Below are positions 25,464-34,123 of a stretch of DNA of 64,000 nt, one piece after another. The stretch lies in the NCBI GenBank assembly GCA_937877625.1, contig CALFJG010000043.1:6288-70287 (forward strand). The letters run 5' to 3'. Numbering within the stretch: position 1 is the stretch's first letter; every line of letters begins with the position of its first letter. The position numbers and the translations under genes were made by a program. A model generated the notes under the pieces. The model searched no databases. It worked only from the letters and a program-made list of their open reading frames with translations, and was not told the origin of the DNA. Source of the stretch: an uncultured Prevotellaceae bacterium. Lineage in GTDB: Bacteria > Bacteroidota > Bacteroidia > Bacteroidales > Bacteroidaceae.

Positions 25464-26471
25464 ATGGACATTCTAAAATCTATCGTAGCGCGTGCCCAAG
25501 CGAAGCGTATGCGCATTGTTCTTCCCGAAGCCGAAGAGGAGCGCACGCTGCGCGCCGCCGACCGCGCCATTGCCGATGGGCTGGCAGAGATTGTGCTGAT
25601 AGGCCGTCCCTCCGTGGTAAACCGACAAGCCGAGCAGTGGGGGCTCACCCACATCGCCGAGGCCACACTCATCGACCCTGAAAACAACCCCCGCAGTGAG
25701 GAGTATGCCACGCTATTGGCCGAGCTGCGTAAGAAGAAAGGTATGACGCTTGACGAGGCGCGCGAATTAGTGAAAAACCCGCTCTACCTCGGCTGCCTCA
25801 TCATAAAGAACGGCGAGGCCGACGGACAGATCAGCGGTGCGCTGAGTACCACCGGCGACACCCTGCGCCCCGCCCTGCAAATCATTAAATGCACACCGGG
25901 CATCACCTGTGTGAGTGGCGCGATGCTCCTTATCACCAACAGCCCTGAGTACGGACAAGAGGGTGTTGTAGTGATGAGCGATGTGGCCGTGACACCGATG
26001 CCCACGGCGAGCCAACTGGCAGAGTTTGCCTACTGCACCGCCGAAACGGCTAAGTCGGTAGCAGGCATCGCCGAGCCGAAGATTGCTATGCTGAGTTTCT
26101 CTACTAAAGGCAGTGCCAAGCACGAGGTAGTGGACAAAGTGGCTGAAGCCACCCGTATTGCACAGCAGACGTGGCCCGAGCTGCAGATTGATGGCGAGTT
26201 GCAAGCCGATGCCGCCCTCGTTCCGTCCGTCGGCGAGAAGAAAGCAAAGGGCAGCACCATTGCCGGCCACGCCAACGTACTCATTGCTCCCAACCTCGAG
26301 GTGGGCAACATAGGCTACAAACTCGTGCAACGCCTCGGCGGAGCCACGGCCATCGGCCCGATCTTGCAAGGCATAGCACGCCCCGTAAACGACCTCTCAC
26401 GCGGTTGTTCGGTGGACGATATCTACTATATGGTGGCTATCACTGCGTGCCAGGCACAAGCCGCAAAGTAA
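25464..26471 (+). CDS. pta: Phosphate acetyltransferase
   Basis: A 335-residue short-form phosphotransacetylase that interconverts acetyl-CoA and acetyl phosphate. Family features run through the whole protein: RIVLPEAEEERTLRAAD at 19-35, GQISGALSTTGDTLRPALQIIK near 130, FSTKGSAKHEVVDKV near 212, and the C-terminal VLIAPNLEVGNIGYKLVQRLGGATAIGPILQG. Start ATG 25464 fits the usual MDILKSI; a GTG 22 codons earlier is in frame. No acetate kinase gene is adjacent in this window. A terminator hairpin follows the stop. Confidence 0.94.
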   Translation: MDILKSIVARAQAKRMRIVLPEAEEERTLRAADRAIADGLAEIVLIGRPSVVNRQAEQWGLTHIAEATLIDPENNPRSEEYATLLAELRKKKGMTLDEARELVKNPLYLGCLIIKNGEADGQISGALSTTGDTLRPALQIIKCTPGITCVSGAMLLITNSPEYGQEGVVVMSDVAVTPMPTASQLAEFAYCTAETAKSVAGIAEPKIAMLSFSTKGSAKHEVVDKVAEATRIAQQTWPELQIDGELQADAALVPSVGEKKAKGSTIAGHANVLIAPNLEVGNIGYKLVQRLGGATAIGPILQGIARPVNDLSRGCSVDDIYYMVAITACQAQAAK

Positions 26472-26496
26472 GGCGGGAAAAAACCTTATCATACAA

Positions 26497-26528
26497 AGAG
26501 CCTCGAAGATGTTTCGGGGCTCTTTGCT
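26497..26528 (+). terminator. Terminator between pta and the converging helix-hairpin-helix gene
   Basis: AAAGAGCCTCGAA is followed by a short loop and TTTCGGGGCTCTTT, giving a GC-rich hairpin with A and T runs on both sides. It can end transcripts from either direction between the convergent genes. Confidence 0.7.
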
Positions 26529-26544
26529 TTATAGAGCCGCCAGT

Positions 26545-27510
26545 TCAAAAAGCCACATACGGAGCAAGGCGTTTGAAGTCGGCAGGCGTGAAGTGGGGGC
26601 TGAGGCGCAAATCGCCGAGCGACTTGAGGTCTCCGTACTGGCGGCGGTAGTTCACCACCTCGCGTGCCTGTTCGTAACTGATATACGGATGGCGGTTGAG
26701 GGCTTGGAAGGTGGCTTTGTTGAGATTTATCTTATCGGGCTCCTCGCCTTCACCGACGGAAAACCACGTTTCAAGCCCCGCAGGCAGATTAGGTATCTCG
26801 CGCAACTGTGCCACACTGACAAAGCCGCCTAACTGCTCGCGATAACTCACTATCTGGCGGGCGCGATAACTCCCGATGTCGGGAATACGTTGGAGTTCGG
26901 TGGTGTCGCACGTATTGATGTCGAGTACCACTTCTCCATTTGTGTATTTCGCCGGGCGGCTATTCGTTGCCTCACTACGTTGTCTCGCTACTCCTCCGTC
27001 GCTGCCGTGAGGTGTTTGCCGCAACGCACCGCTATCTATGCGCACATAAGGAGCCAAGCGCCGATAGTCGGCCTCGCTGAGGCCGTAGAGTTTAGAAAAA
27101 TGTGCTGCACTGCGCCACACCCCTCCTTTTCGCCGGTATTGCAACGCATTGTGTGCCTGCCACGGGCGTAGCCCGAGGCGCAGAAACGTTAGGCTGTCGC
27201 AATGGTTAGGGTCGAAGGGAAAAGTCTCTGCGGCACGCGGCGTATAGCCTCCGTGCGTGCCATAGTTTCTCCGCTGTCGTGAGGCATACTCGGGGAAACG
27301 CCTCTCCCAGGCCCCCTGCCGCGACGCGCTGTCGGCGGCTATGATATGGCAAAGGCTGTCCACCGCCGCGGCTTCCTCGGCGGTGAGCGGTGGGTCGGCG
27401 GGAACGGCACGTGTGTGGTAGTATATCACCACGCCTACCGCCAAGGCTGCCATCATCACGGCCCAAGCCACATAGCCGCGTAAGGCTCGGCGAGAAGGAA
27501 GAAGCGACAT
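26545..27510 (-). CDS. Helix-hairpin-helix (ComEA-like) membrane-anchored protein
   Basis: A 321-residue protein with one N-terminal transmembrane segment (about residues 12-31, VAWAVMMAALAVGVVIYY). It has at least three helix-hairpin-helix units: LTFLRLGLRPWQAHNALQYR near 105-125, DINTCDTTELQRIPDIGSYRARQIVSYRE near 198-226, and KINLNKATFQALNRHPYISYEQAREVVNYR near 262-290. HhH repeats bind DNA in ComEA-type competence proteins. Several HhH units in tandem are common in Bacteroidetes proteins of unproven role. Confidence 0.86.
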   Translation of the reverse strand: MSLLPSRRALRGYVAWAVMMAALAVGVVIYYHTRAVPADPPLTAEEAAAVDSLCHIIAADSASRQGAWERRFPEYASRQRRNYGTHGGYTPRAAETFPFDPNHCDSLTFLRLGLRPWQAHNALQYRRKGGVWRSAAHFSKLYGLSEADYRRLAPYVRIDSGALRQTPHGSDGGVARQRSEATNSRPAKYTNGEVVLDINTCDTTELQRIPDIGSYRARQIVSYREQLGGFVSVAQLREIPNLPAGLETWFSVGEGEEPDKINLNKATFQALNRHPYISYEQAREVVNYRRQYGDLKSLGDLRLSPHFTPADFKRLAPYVAF

Positions 27511-27646
27511 CGCACAAAGAAGATGTTATGGGAGAAAGGACACGACGAATAAAGACGGGTTCAGGCGGGCGTTGCCTGCTGCTAACATTGCTGGCGAGAG
27601 AAAAAACACTGATTCTGCGGAAATCTTTACTTATGTCTGCAAAGGC

Positions 27647-28249
27647 TTACTCCGTATAGTTTGAGGCCAGGAGGTGTCCGTAGCGTTCAAAATAGGTTTC
27701 CAGCGTATGGCGGGCATCGGCGATACGCTCTTCCCAGAGGCCTACGCTGTTTTGCCCCACCACGTCGGTAACACACTTCACACTAAGGAAATCCACACCT
27801 GCCTGCCGACACACATAAGCCATAGCAAAGGCTTCCATATCCACCACGTCGCCACACGCCTCGGCCTCGGTGGTGACGAAACTGTCGCCGGTGGCACAAA
27901 TAGGACAAAGTTCGGTGTTTATCTCACCCGAGATGATATTGGGTGGTAGGGCAAACATATCGTCAACAGTACTCTCGATATGTGCCGAAACGCCTTCGAT
28001 GTCCAGCCCGAGCAAGTTGCGATCTACAAAGTCGCGACATACCAACACATCGCCCGGCTTAAAACGCACCGTACCCCCGCTACCAACGTTGAGCACCAAC
28101 TGTGGACGCATAGCTTGCAACACGCGCGTAAGATTGTAAGTAGTGGGTACTTTGCCTACCCCTACTACCAGTGTAGAGGCGCGAAAGAAATGCTTCGGCA
28201 AACGAATTTGTTCGGTATGCAAAGCGGTAACTAAGAGTACGTCAACCAT
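27647..28249 (-). CDS. Nucleosidase of the MTA/SAH nucleosidase family (possibly futalosine hydrolase)
   Basis: A 200-residue member of the PNP_UDP_1 superfamily. The phosphorylase-type core shows VGVGKVPTTYNLTRVLQ and LVLNVGSGGTVRF. The substrate-binding Glu is in VVDMEAFAMAYVCRQ, and the catalytic Asp is in SVKCVTDVVG. It would hydrolyse the N-glycosidic bond of a purine nucleoside such as 5'-methylthioadenosine, S-adenosylhomocysteine or futalosine. No methionine-salvage or menaquinone gene is nearby, so the substrate is open. The message is followed (minus strand) by the ORF-free gap before the HhH gene. Confidence 0.8.
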   Translation of the reverse strand: MVDVLLVTALHTEQIRLPKHFFRASTLVVGVGKVPTTYNLTRVLQAMRPQLVLNVGSGGTVRFKPGDVLVCRDFVDRNLLGLDIEGVSAHIESTVDDMFALPPNIISGEINTELCPICATGDSFVTTEAEACGDVVDMEAFAMAYVCRQAGVDFLSVKCVTDVVGQNSVGLWEERIADARHTLETYFERYGHLLASNYTE

Positions 28250-28564
28250 AATAGTGTGTTTTTAGATGATAAAAAGAAAGAGGCTTGCTTGCTCTGGCAG
28301 CAAATACGACCTATATGCCGCAAAGTTAGGGTAAAACGTAAAAACCGCAACGGCTTCTTGATGATTATTAACGCGAGCCTGTAAAAACATAGTCCGATTG
28401 ATTTTAAACTCGAGTGCTTTGATTTTAAAATCAAAGGCTTTGATTTTAAAATCAATCCGATTGATTTTAAAATCAATCGGACTAAGTTTTCACGGGCTTG
28501 GCAAGCGATTTTTTCAGGCTGCTTACGGTTGTGCGAGGAAAGGCGGCGGTGCTGTGGTAATAGG
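28250..28564. repeat. Gene-free stretch with a nested palindrome array (28391-28484)
   Basis: Between the nucleosidase and the next gene there is no credible ORF. Bases 28391-28484 contain four overlapping palindromes built on TTGATTTTAAAATCAA. The outermost half AGTCCGATTGATTTTAAA at 28391-28408 is matched by TTTAAAATCAATCGGACT ending near 28484. The unit spacing is about 21-22 bp, as in the array after rpsT, although the sequence differs. Confidence 0.75.
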
Positions 28565-28759
28565 CTATGGCTCTTCCGACACACGTTGTCGGAAGGTTTG
28601 CAAGAGGTCTTGGCGTTGCTCGGCGGTGAGTGGGCTGTCGGCCAGGAGTTCGGAGAGGATGGATGAAGCCCGGGCTATGGTCTGTGCTCGCCCGGCACGC
28701 AGTCCGCTTTGATAGTTGCGATACGGAAGTAGGTTGCGATTGTAATTGCCGTCGCTCAT
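28565..28759 (-). CDS. Small conserved hypothetical protein
   Basis: A 64-residue basic protein (MSDGNYNRNLLPYRNYQSGLRAGRAQTIARASSILSELL...) with a predicted helical C terminus. The pattern YRNYQSGLRAGRAQ recalls small proteins conserved across Prevotella and Bacteroides; this is from memory. It begins 29 bases downstream of the RSH gene on the same strand and is probably in its operon. No function can be proposed. Confidence 0.65.
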   Translation of the reverse strand: MSDGNYNRNLLPYRNYQSGLRAGRAQTIARASSILSELLADSPLTAEQRQDLLQTFRQRVSEEP

Positions 28760-28788
28760 AGAAAAAATTGTTTCGGTGGCGTATGTCG

Positions 28789-31017
28789 CTACACGCGTGT
28801 CACGGTTTTCACGCCGCGCACGGTAGCGATTTTCTTGATTAGTGCTCCGAGTTCATCGGTATTGTCCACGAGGATAGTCAGTATGCCCGAGAAGAGGCCG
28901 TCGTGGCTGTCGAGGCGTATGCTGCGGAGCATCACGCGTTGCTCGCGCGAGATGATAGAAGTAATGTTGTTCACGATGCCGATGTCGTCGTTTCCCACGA
29001 TACGCAGGGTGATGGGGTACGAGGTGCCTCCCTTTCCGGCCCATCGCGCTTTCACCACGCGGTATCCGTATCGCTCGCGCATCGACGGGGCGTTGGGACA
29101 CGTGGTGCGATGGATAGAGATGCCGCCGCTCACGGTGACGAAGCCGAACACGTCGTCGCCATAGACGGGGTTGCAACACTTTGCCATACGAAAGTCCACA
29201 CCTTTAAGGTTGCGGTCTATCACAAGTACATCGTCGCCGCCGCGCTGTGTGGGTGTTTCTTGCTCCATGCTATATTCCTCGGCGCTTCGTTGTGCCACGT
29301 GTTGGGCGGTGGTGGCCTCTTCGTGCGACAGCGCGATGTAGGCCTCGAGGATATCATTCACATCGAGGTGTCCCGAGGCGATGTCGCTAAAAAACTCGTT
29401 GGCCTCCTTGTAGCCTTGTTTGCGTACCAACCGGTTCCAGAGTGTCTCCTCCCACGCCACTTTACGGTTTTTCAGGCGGCGTTCTAACTGCTCGCGAGCC
29501 AGCACCGCCTGGCGCGCGCCGAGTTCTTTCACCGCCGAGCGTATCTTGCTGCGGGCATGGCTCGACACGGCGATTTGTTCCCAATCGGCTTTTGGCACTT
29601 GGTTGTTGCTCGTTATCACCTCCACCGTCTCTCCGCTCTTTAGTTCACGGCGCAGCGACACATTGCGTCCGCCGATCTTGGCTCCCGTACAACGGTTGCC
29701 CACGGCACTATGAATGTGGTAGGCAAAGTCGAGTACCGTGGCGTGGGCGGGCAGGCTGTAGAGGTCGCCCTTGGGGGTAAAGACGTAGGTACGGTCTTCC
29801 TGTAGTTTCTCCGACAGACTGCCCTGCAACGCCTGTTCATCGCCCTGCTCCAAGGCACTACGTATGTCGGCAAGCCAGTGTTCCACGTTAGCACCGCTGC
29901 TCTTCACGCCTTTGTAGCGCCAATGCGCCGCCATGCCGTGTTCGGCTATCTCGTCCATACGCTCGGTGCGTATCTGTACCTCCACCCACTTGTCCTCAGG
30001 GCCTTTCACGGTGATGTGCAGGCTCTCATAACCGTTGCTCTTAGGCACGGTGAGCCAGTCGCGCAGGCGTTTCAAGTCGCTCTCGCGCCCGTCTGTAACG
30101 ATACTGAAAGCCTTCCAGCACAAATCTTTCTCTTTCTTCAGCGGCGCGTCAAGGATGATACGTATGGCAAAGAGGTCGAACACGCCCTCGAACTCCACGC
30201 GCTGCTTTTTCATCTTCTGCCAGATGGAATGGATGCTCTTGGTACGCGCCTTCATGTGGTACTTCAGCCCTGCCGCATCAAGTGCTTGGCGGATGGGCGC
30301 GGTGAAGCGTTCCACGTAGGCATCGCGTGCCGTCTTCGTGGCATTGAGCTTCGCCTTGATATGGTAATAGGCATCGTGCTCTAAGTATTTAAGCGAGAGG
30401 TCTTCTAATTCGCTCTTGAGCGTATAGAGTCCGAGTTTGTGCGCCAGCGGTGCGTAGATGTGGGCGGCTTCGAGGGAGAAACGGCGCACGGCCTCGGTGT
30501 TGGGGTTGTCCTTGATTTGTCGCATCACATAGACGTGGTGTGCGATGAGTAGGAGTACCACGCGCACATAGCCCGCCTGCGCCACGAGGAGGTTGCGGAA
30601 GTTGTCGGTCTTCATCGCCTCTGTGCCGGTGTTGAGCGCGGCCACGCGGCGGAAACCCGTGAGGAAGTCGGCCACGGCCCGTCCGAAACGCGGGGCTACG
30701 ATGCTTTCTATGTCGGCGGTGTCGGCAAACGCGTCCAGCACGAAGGCCGTGGCCACGTCGCCCGTAACGCCTATCTCGCGCCGCGCCAAGACGACGCTTT
30801 CCAAGGCCGTCTGCAACCTGTCGAGTCCGAACTCATCTGCTACTTGTGCGCCGCGTTCCAAGCGTTCGTCGATGTAGCGTGTTACCTGTCGCGCCCTGCT
30901 TTTCTGGCTGGTGAAGGACTCGTCACGCCAAAGGGCGAGCAAGGCACGGAGGCGGGGGATGGGGGGATGTATTTCTGTGTTCTGCATAGATGTATTCGCT
31001 GTGGGGTATGTTTTCAT
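28789..31017 (-). CDS. RelA/SpoT-family (p)ppGpp synthetase with degenerate hydrolase domain
   Basis: A 742-residue RSH protein from ATG 31015-31017; a start at MQNTE (30987) is possible. The N-terminal HD hydrolase region is recognisable by position, but the HD motif is lost: where LLHD...ED is expected there is FVLDAFADT. The synthetase domain is intact (FDLFAIRIIL, VPKSNGYESLHITV, WVEVQIRTERMDEIAEHGMAAHWRYKG), with a basic RLRD motif of the RXKD type. TGS (DRTYVFTPKGDLYSLP) and a C-terminal ACT-like domain follow. It likely makes but does not degrade (p)ppGpp. The start overlaps the methyltransferase stop by 4 bp. Confidence 0.9.
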   Translation of the reverse strand: MKTYPTANTSMQNTEIHPPIPRLRALLALWRDESFTSQKSRARQVTRYIDERLERGAQVADEFGLDRLQTALESVVLARREIGVTGDVATAFVLDAFADTADIESIVAPRFGRAVADFLTGFRRVAALNTGTEAMKTDNFRNLLVAQAGYVRVVLLLIAHHVYVMRQIKDNPNTEAVRRFSLEAAHIYAPLAHKLGLYTLKSELEDLSLKYLEHDAYYHIKAKLNATKTARDAYVERFTAPIRQALDAAGLKYHMKARTKSIHSIWQKMKKQRVEFEGVFDLFAIRIILDAPLKKEKDLCWKAFSIVTDGRESDLKRLRDWLTVPKSNGYESLHITVKGPEDKWVEVQIRTERMDEIAEHGMAAHWRYKGVKSSGANVEHWLADIRSALEQGDEQALQGSLSEKLQEDRTYVFTPKGDLYSLPAHATVLDFAYHIHSAVGNRCTGAKIGGRNVSLRRELKSGETVEVITSNNQVPKADWEQIAVSSHARSKIRSAVKELGARQAVLAREQLERRLKNRKVAWEETLWNRLVRKQGYKEANEFFSDIASGHLDVNDILEAYIALSHEEATTAQHVAQRSAEEYSMEQETPTQRGGDDVLVIDRNLKGVDFRMAKCCNPVYGDDVFGFVTVSGGISIHRTTCPNAPSMRERYGYRVVKARWAGKGGTSYPITLRIVGNDDIGIVNNITSIISREQRVMLRSIRLDSHDGLFSGILTILVDNTDELGALIKKIATVRGVKTVTRV

Positions 31018-33533
31018 TGCTTCAGGAAGCCGTGCTGATAGACTTTGGGGGCGATGTGTGCGGCGAGGGCTTTCTGTGCCTGGCGCAAGGAGGCGATGAG
31101 GCGCGTGTATTCCGCGTCGGGACTGTCGGGGTTCATCTGCTGCTTGCCGCTCTTGGTCACTTTGGTGCCTTGGAAGTGGAGGCGGATGTCGTAGAACGAG
31201 GCATCGGGGCATTGGCGGGCTACGGGCTGAGCGTGGTAGTAACGCCATAGCTCGCGCCCCGCCTCATAGACGGCGTGGGCTTCCGAACTCATAGCCTCCA
31301 AAGGTGTGGGCATCACTGGGTATGCGGACGTCTCGCCTGCTTTCCGCATAGAATTATCGGCATCGAAGAGACTGGGTTCATGTGATACGCCAACAGACGG
31401 AACGATGAGAGGCTTGTGTAGCAGCTCGCTCATAAAATGGCTCGCGAAACGCTCCTGCGCGCCTATTTCCTCTTCGCGGAAAGGAATCCAATGGTTCTCG
31501 CCTTGGGCAGTGCTGATGCGGTTCTGCCCGTGAAAGAGCGTAAAGACGAGGCAGTCGGCCTGAAACTCCCAGTCTGTCTGCCAACCATCCGTGGGATAAA
31601 GGAACTGGTCGCGGTCGTTCAGCCAGGTGGCGGGCTGGTGCAGACGTACAGCGAAATAGATGCTGGCAGGAACGAGGCTCTTTCCTGTAATGGCGTACTT
31701 GGTTTCGTTGTTCGGCCTGCCCGACTTCAGCAACGTTTGCGTTGCTGAGAGATAAAGATATTGGTTATGCTGGAAGTCGGGCCCTGTATTGCCTGTGTAA
31801 CCTATCACTGGTTCCTTGTCTATCTGCATAAGGGGAGCTATCCACTTGGTGATGGCTGTCGCGCTCTCGTTGCTGATGACCTTTTGGAGGAGGAATGCAC
31901 CCTCGGCATCATATATGTCCGTAACGGTCTTCGTAAACACTTCCTCTTGGTCGGTGTGCCAAATGAAGAAGCCTATAGGGAACTTTCCCTTCACGTTGTC
32001 GAAGGTGTAGGCTGGAACGCAAAAATTTCGCCCGAGCTTCGCTCGGAAGAACTTGCGGAAATCCTGAAAGGCTGTTCCTTGCAAAATTTTCAACTTTGAA
32101 AATTCTGCAAGGATACATGTAGGAATTTCATCGTATATTCGGGCAAAGAACTGAACGTACAACTCTCTTATCCCAAGGCCAAAAGTGGACTTGTATTTTC
32201 TCCATACAGCTGTATTATTGCTTACTCCGGTCTTATTTTCTCCGCTACCTGTAACTTGTGTGGCTGTTCCCGCCTCCGCATACGGCGGGTTGATATAAAT
32301 CACAAGCTTTCTGCGCTTCTTAGGGTCGTTGAGGATGTCTTGCAGCGACTGGGGCAGGCGGTCGAAGGGGTCGTTGAGGAAGTCGAACTGGAAGACGTGG
32401 GCGGGGAGCAGATTGGCGCCGGCCTCGATGCGCTGGTGCATGGCCTGCACATCGGCACGGTCGAGCGTGGAGGCATAGACGTTGTACTTATTGGTGAGAC
32501 CTGCAAGGAGATTGCCCGTACCCGCACAACAGTCCCACACATAGTACTCGTCCTGCCAGTTTTCACCCAGTTCGGCGGCGATGTATTGCTGCGAGAGCTC
32601 CACCCAGCGCGCTGGGGTGAAGAAGGAGCCTTTGCGCTCGCGCACGTCCTGCGGCACGAGCAAGTCGCGGCGGTTCACGATGTCGTCCCAATACTCACGG
32701 CGCGGCGGACGCGCGTAGCGATTCCAGAACTGCGTGTGCGCCACCTGCTTGTCGGTGAACTGAGCACGTGTGTAGTTTTCCAAACCGAGGTCGTTAACCT
32801 GGCGGTCTAAGAGGTAGTGGTCGTCCTGTAATAGTACGAAGAGTTTCTCGCCGAGCGTCTTGTTTTCATGGGAGAGAATGTCGGCCAGATAGAAGTCGGC
32901 ATCAATGATACCCGCTTTCTTCGCAGCCTCCCAGTTAATGTTGATGGTGGGTTTCACGGCTTCGAGCCACTTGAGGTAAATATGCGTGAAGTTGTTGCGG
33001 TTGATGCGAATATGGCGCGTGCCGAGTTTGCGTACCTGAAAGTTGAAACGTATAAAGTGGAACAACTCTTTGGTATCGCGTTCATAGTGATAGACTTCAA
33101 GTCCGTGGTTCAAGGTGTTCTTGAGAAGTGCGAGGAGTTGGCGAAACTCTTTCGTCTGGTGGTTGCTGGGGGCGACGTTCCAGTTGAAGTCGTTTTGCCG
33201 CAGCACGCCGAGTACGGCACTGTAGGGCAGGAAAGCTATCTTTTCTGCGTCAAAAGCTCCGAGGAAAGCTGGCGGCAGATGGCGGTCCTGCGGACGCTCC
33301 TTGCCGAGGGTGAGGATGAGTTGTATGAACGACTCGTAAATATCGTGCGACGTACCGCGCTTGGCCTCGGCCCACAGCAGCGACTCTGGCTCATTGAGAG
33401 CCAGCGGGTCGGCGGGTACGCTAACACAGAAGTCTATTTTACCGACAATTTGCGTGGTGTCGAAATCAGCAAAGAGGTCTTGTGCTACCTTGTTCTTCAG
33501 CTCTTCTTCAAGTATGTTAGTGGGGTATATCAT
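31014..33533 (-). CDS. DNA adenine methyltransferase with nuclease-like N terminus (probable type IIG restriction-modification enzyme)
   Basis: An 839-residue protein. The N terminus has KIDFCVSVP followed by LLWAEAKRG (about residues 32-61), a D...ExK pattern like PD-(D/E)XK nucleases. The methyltransferase core has the SAM motif VWDCCAGTGNLLAG near 328-341 and the catalytic YINPPYAEAG near 412-421, an NPPY of N6-adenine type. The C-terminal half probably recognises the target. Nuclease and methylase in one chain suggests type IIG. No separate restriction or specificity gene is present. Two small ORFs precede it and rsh overlaps its 3' end. Confidence 0.83.
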   Translation of the reverse strand: MIYPTNILEEELKNKVAQDLFADFDTTQIVGKIDFCVSVPADPLALNEPESLLWAEAKRGTSHDIYESFIQLILTLGKERPQDRHLPPAFLGAFDAEKIAFLPYSAVLGVLRQNDFNWNVAPSNHQTKEFRQLLALLKNTLNHGLEVYHYERDTKELFHFIRFNFQVRKLGTRHIRINRNNFTHIYLKWLEAVKPTININWEAAKKAGIIDADFYLADILSHENKTLGEKLFVLLQDDHYLLDRQVNDLGLENYTRAQFTDKQVAHTQFWNRYARPPRREYWDDIVNRRDLLVPQDVRERKGSFFTPARWVELSQQYIAAELGENWQDEYYVWDCCAGTGNLLAGLTNKYNVYASTLDRADVQAMHQRIEAGANLLPAHVFQFDFLNDPFDRLPQSLQDILNDPKKRRKLVIYINPPYAEAGTATQVTGSGENKTGVSNNTAVWRKYKSTFGLGIRELYVQFFARIYDEIPTCILAEFSKLKILQGTAFQDFRKFFRAKLGRNFCVPAYTFDNVKGKFPIGFFIWHTDQEEVFTKTVTDIYDAEGAFLLQKVISNESATAITKWIAPLMQIDKEPVIGYTGNTGPDFQHNQYLYLSATQTLLKSGRPNNETKYAITGKSLVPASIYFAVRLHQPATWLNDRDQFLYPTDGWQTDWEFQADCLVFTLFHGQNRISTAQGENHWIPFREEEIGAQERFASHFMSELLHKPLIVPSVGVSHEPSLFDADNSMRKAGETSAYPVMPTPLEAMSSEAHAVYEAGRELWRYYHAQPVARQCPDASFYDIRLHFQGTKVTKSGKQQMNPDSPDAEYTRLIASLRQAQKALAAHIAPKVYQHGFLKQ

Positions 33534-33538
33534 TGAGA

Positions 33539-33766
33539 CTATGGTTTTGGAGCAAGTAGTTCATCGTAGAGCGCATTGATACCGAACCACCAGTATTTGG
33601 TACTCTCGCGTTCCAGTTTGGCATAGACTGGCGAAGCATAGACAGCGCGCAGAGCGGCAATCTCGTCAGTGACGTGACCATCGCGCAAGAGGCGGGCGGC
33701 GAGGTGAGTCACCTTTGTGGGCAATAGCAGATGGACGTTCTGCTGGGTGATGTGGGATTTTTTCAT
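33539..33766 (-). CDS. Small hypothetical protein upstream of the methyltransferase
   Basis: A 75-residue protein (MKKSHITQQNVHLLLPTKVTHLAARLLRDGHVTDEIAALRAVYASPVYAKLERESTKYWWFG...). It is mostly helical with a conserved-looking KYWWFGINALYDEL ending. Its ATG overlaps the stop of the fragment 33763-34110 (ATGA) and its stop is 5 bases before the methyltransferase ATG, so the three are probably one transcript. This spacing recalls small toxin-antitoxin-like pairs (for example those with DUF3791), but the family is not certain. Confidence 0.6.
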   Translation of the reverse strand: MKKSHITQQNVHLLLPTKVTHLAARLLRDGHVTDEIAALRAVYASPVYAKLERESTKYWWFGINALYDELLAPKP

Positions 33767-34110
33767 TGTGTGATGGTCTTGTGTTGCAAAAAACGCTCTA
33801 CCTCGTAGGCTATCTGTTCCGCGCTCTGCGTATGGAGGACTTCGTAGTGTTTAACAAGAAAGGGCGTTACGCCTTGTGCATCAAACAATACTTGTGCTTC
33901 GTGTCCCTTTATGTCGTGGTGCCTTTTAGGAGCGTTCTTTTCATTCGCTTTGTCAGATTGCTGAGCTATGTTTGCTTTCAGGCTGGCAGTGGAAGAGTGA
34001 GTGTAGCGGGCTACACGACCGATGAAACTTACTGAAGGAAGGAAAAAGAGCCATAAAGATGCCAAAAGGTTGAAGCCACACCTATGAAAAAACTTAACTG
34101 TAGAAATCAA
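33763..34110 (-). CDS. Hypothetical protein, DUF3791-like C terminus; N terminus replaced by a MITE-like repeat
   Basis: The frame encodes 115 residues, but residues 1 to about 60 are translated from MITE-like element copy 2 (33929-34123). Only the part after 33928 is likely original: RHHDIKGHEAQVLFDAQGVTPFLVKHYEVLHTQSAEQIAYEVERFLQHKTITQ in segments. The HYEVLHTQS core resembles the small DUF3791 family found next to putative toxins; this is recalled and not tested. The true start was probably lost with the insertion. The stop overlaps the next small gene. Confidence 0.5.
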   Translation of the reverse strand: MISTVKFFHRCGFNLLASLWLFFLPSVSFIGRVARYTHSSTASLKANIAQQSDKANEKNAPKRHHDIKGHEAQVLFDAQGVTPFLVKHYEVLHTQSAEQIAYEVERFLQHKTITQ

Positions 34111-34123
34111 TAGAACACACCGC
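33929..34123 (+). mobile_element. MITE-like element, copy 2 (about 195 bp, diverged)
   Basis: Same orientation as copy 1. It keeps ATTCGCTTTGTCAGATT, the hairpin GTGTAGCGGGCTACAC and GAGCCATAAAGATG. The left end has decayed to GGAGCGTTCTTT while the right end is ATAGAACACACC. It overlaps the last codons and stop of the NudC gene on one side and a small ORF on the other. Confidence 0.75.

Noticed and set aside
31018..31248. 77-residue N-terminal extension of the RSH frame
   Set aside because: It lies entirely inside the methyltransferase coding region, is Pro/Arg-rich and unlike RSH proteins; the ATG overlapping the upstream stop is the better start.
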